Positions 5,580 to 6,496 of a DNA stretch of 6,496 nt are shown piece by piece. The notes below the pieces were generated by a model, which made no database searches, was not told the DNA's origin, and saw only the letters and a list, made by a program, of their open reading frames with translations. The stretch spans positions 1-6,496 of the forward strand of contig JAWLBR010000126.1 in NCBI GenBank assembly GCA_041687495.1. Direction: 5' to 3'. The DNA comes from JAWLBR01 sp041687495. Lineage in GTDB: Bacteria > Bacillota > Limnochordia > DTU087 > JAAYGB01. Both the position numbers and the translations under genes were made by a program. The first letter of the stretch is position 1. Every line of letters starts with the position of its first letter.

Positions 5580-5626
5580 ACTGTTAGTTGACCGCAAGAG
5601 GTTAAATTCAACATCACGAAAGTTGT

Positions 5627-5632
5627 GGGAGG
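5627..5632 (+). promoter_or_regulatory. Ribosome binding site of the dehydrogenase
   Basis: GGGAGG lies 9 nt before the ATG at 5642 and supports that start. The protein then begins MRGFLFEKVG, as expected for the family N terminus. Confidence 0.75.
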
Positions 5633-5641
5633 AAGAGTTTT

Positions 5642-6496
5642 ATGCGGGGTTTCTTGTTCGAGAAGGTTGGCCAGGCGGGTCTTACGGAGCGCTCCGAGCC
5701 CGCAGTTGGTCCTAGAGAAGTTCTGGTCAAGGTCATGGCCTGCGGCATCTGTGGAACCGATATCCACATTCTTAAGGGCGAGTCCATGTCTACCCCTCCG
5801 GTAATTCTGGGGCATGAGTTTTCCGGTGAGGTGTTGGAAATTGGCAGTCAAGTGACAGCAGTGGCAGTAGGCGATCGGGTCTGCATTGACCCCAATATGT
5901 TCTGTGGCACCTGTCATTACTGTCGCAATGGCAAGGAGCATCTATGTGAGAGTCTCAAAGGAATTGGAGTTGACGTCGACGGCGGTTTTGCCGAGTACTC
6001 TGTAGTTCCGGAAACCCATGTCCACCGACTTCCAGACAATATGAGCTACGATGAGGGAGCGATGGTGGAGCCGGTCGCCTGCTGCCTGCGGGGCTTTGAC
6101 CGGGCAAACATTCGTCCGGGAGACGAGGTGGCTGTGCTTGGCGGCGGTCCCATCGGTCTAATTCTAGCCCAGCTGGCTAAGGCGGCTGGAGCAGTGGTAA
6201 CTGTCAGCGAACCCGATCAGGAGAAGTGGGAACTTATCCGAAGTTTGGGCTTAGATAACGTGCTTTCACCACAGGAGCTTCCTGCCGATGCCTATGACGT
6301 GGTCATTGAGGCGGTTGGGATTCCGGCAGCAGTAGAGCAGACTGTCCAAATCGCTCGGCGAGGAGCTATGATAGTCTGGTTTAGTGTGGTCGCCCAAGGG
6401 GTTAAGGCCCAGGTAGAGCCCTTTCAAGTATTTCGTAAGGAGTTGACCATCACAGGGTCATTCATCAATCCCAGCACCCATGCCAGAGCCATTAAG
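5642..6496 (+). CDS. Zinc-dependent medium-chain alcohol/polyol dehydrogenase (runs off right edge)
   Basis: This cytosolic NAD(P)-dependent oxidoreductase belongs to the zinc MDR family, in the branch with sorbitol, threonine and galactitol-1-phosphate dehydrogenases. It was read from my own translation, because the frame is open to the right edge; 285 residues are seen of an expected 340-350. Catalytic zinc ligands are Cys37 in ACGICGTDIH, His58-Glu59 in LGHEFSGEV, and Glu143 in MVEPVACCLRG. Four cysteines (Cys88, Cys91, Cys94, Cys102) form an intact structural zinc lobe. The Rossmann loop is VLGGGPIG (about 165-172), and the acidic Glu190 at the end of the second strand (VTVSEPD) favours NAD over NADP. 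The late segment GSFINPSTHARAIK resembles polyol dehydrogenases. The substrate cannot be fixed. It is divergent from the chemoreceptor gene and may head an operon continuing right. It carries copy 2 of the palindromic 14-mer. Confidence 0.9.
   Translation, partial: MRGFLFEKVGQAGLTERSEPAVGPREVLVKVMACGICGTDIHILKGESMSTPPVILGHEFSGEVLEIGSQVTAVAVGDRVCIDPNMFCGTCHYCRNGKEHLCESLKGIGVDVDGGFAEYSVVPETHVHRLPDNMSYDEGAMVEPVACCLRGFDRANIRPGDEVAVLGGGPIGLILAQLAKAAGAVVTVSEPDQEKWELIRSLGLDNVLSPQELPADAYDVVIEAVGIPAAVEQTVQIARRGAMIVWFSVVAQGVKAQVEPFQVFRKELTITGSFINPSTHARAIK
5683..5696. repeat. Copy 2 of the 14-nt palindromic repeat
   Basis: TACGGAGCGCTCCG, near codons 14-19 of the dehydrogenase, is identical to the minus-strand reading of 489-502. 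The inner 12 bp (5685-5696) are a perfect palindrome. Confidence 0.5.

Noticed and set aside
5408..5641. Sigma-D (flagellar/chemotaxis) promoter for the chemoreceptor gene
   Set aside because: I looked for TAAA followed 14-16 nt later by GCCGATAA on the minus strand and found no acceptable match.
5510..5941. 143-codon open frame on the minus strand overlapping the 5' part of the dehydrogenase
   Set aside because: It is antisense to a gene with complete catalytic and structural zinc motifs, has no recognisable domain, and its start lies inside that gene.
1..6496. CRISPR array, insertion sequence, tRNA or rRNA genes, phage or toxin-antitoxin genes
   Set aside because: No spaced direct repeats, transposase motifs, cloverleaf or rRNA stretches, or matching proteins were found on either strand.

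Overview
The window comes from an endospore-forming member of the Bacillota. The firmest marker is the N-terminal half of the engulfment membrane protein SpoIIM at the left edge. Strong AGGAGG-type ribosome binding sites, GTG starts and a mid-range GC content also fit. The neighbourhood EndoQ (YqxK type) next to spoIIM recalls the Bacillus subtilis spoIIM region, but the gene in between is different, so I would place it among deeper-branching Bacillota or Clostridia rather than Bacillus. The species cannot be named from this sequence.

Layout. (1) Positions 1-2265 hold a leftward cluster: endonuclease Q (starts at GTG 2265), then after 16 nt a histidine-phosphatase-superfamily enzyme (1067-429), then after 79 nt spoIIM (349 to beyond the left edge). 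The 79-nt gap carries a very good match to a sigma-E promoter, so spoIIM can be switched on alone in the mother cell as well as by read-through. (2) Positions 2266-2498 form a divergent intergenic region with a small inverted repeat in the EndoQ leader and a perfect GAAACGTTTC palindrome ahead of the next gene. (3) A rightward DHA1-type MFS exporter occupies 2499-3716. (4) The convergent gap 3717-3811 carries a long stem-loop, and a perfect Shine-Dalgarno sequence fused to the stop codon of the next gene. (5) A leftward methyl-accepting chemotaxis protein occupies 3812-5407; its extracytoplasmic segment looks like a CZB zinc-binding domain. (6) After a 234-bp divergent gap, a rightward zinc-dependent medium-chain alcohol/polyol dehydrogenase runs off the right edge (5642-6496).

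How the genes relate. Only the left three look like a transcription unit: a DNA-repair nuclease for deaminated bases, a small phosphatase and a sporulation gene. The MFS exporter, chemoreceptor and dehydrogenase are single-gene units with alternating orientation and no visible shared pathway. No tRNA, rRNA, CRISPR array, insertion sequence or phage gene was seen. I do not see a convincing new multi-gene system. The most useful leads are the sigma-E site, the EndoQ-phosphatase-spoIIM linkage, the orphan Shine-Dalgarno with hairpin after the chemoreceptor gene, and the outward-facing CZB-like domain.
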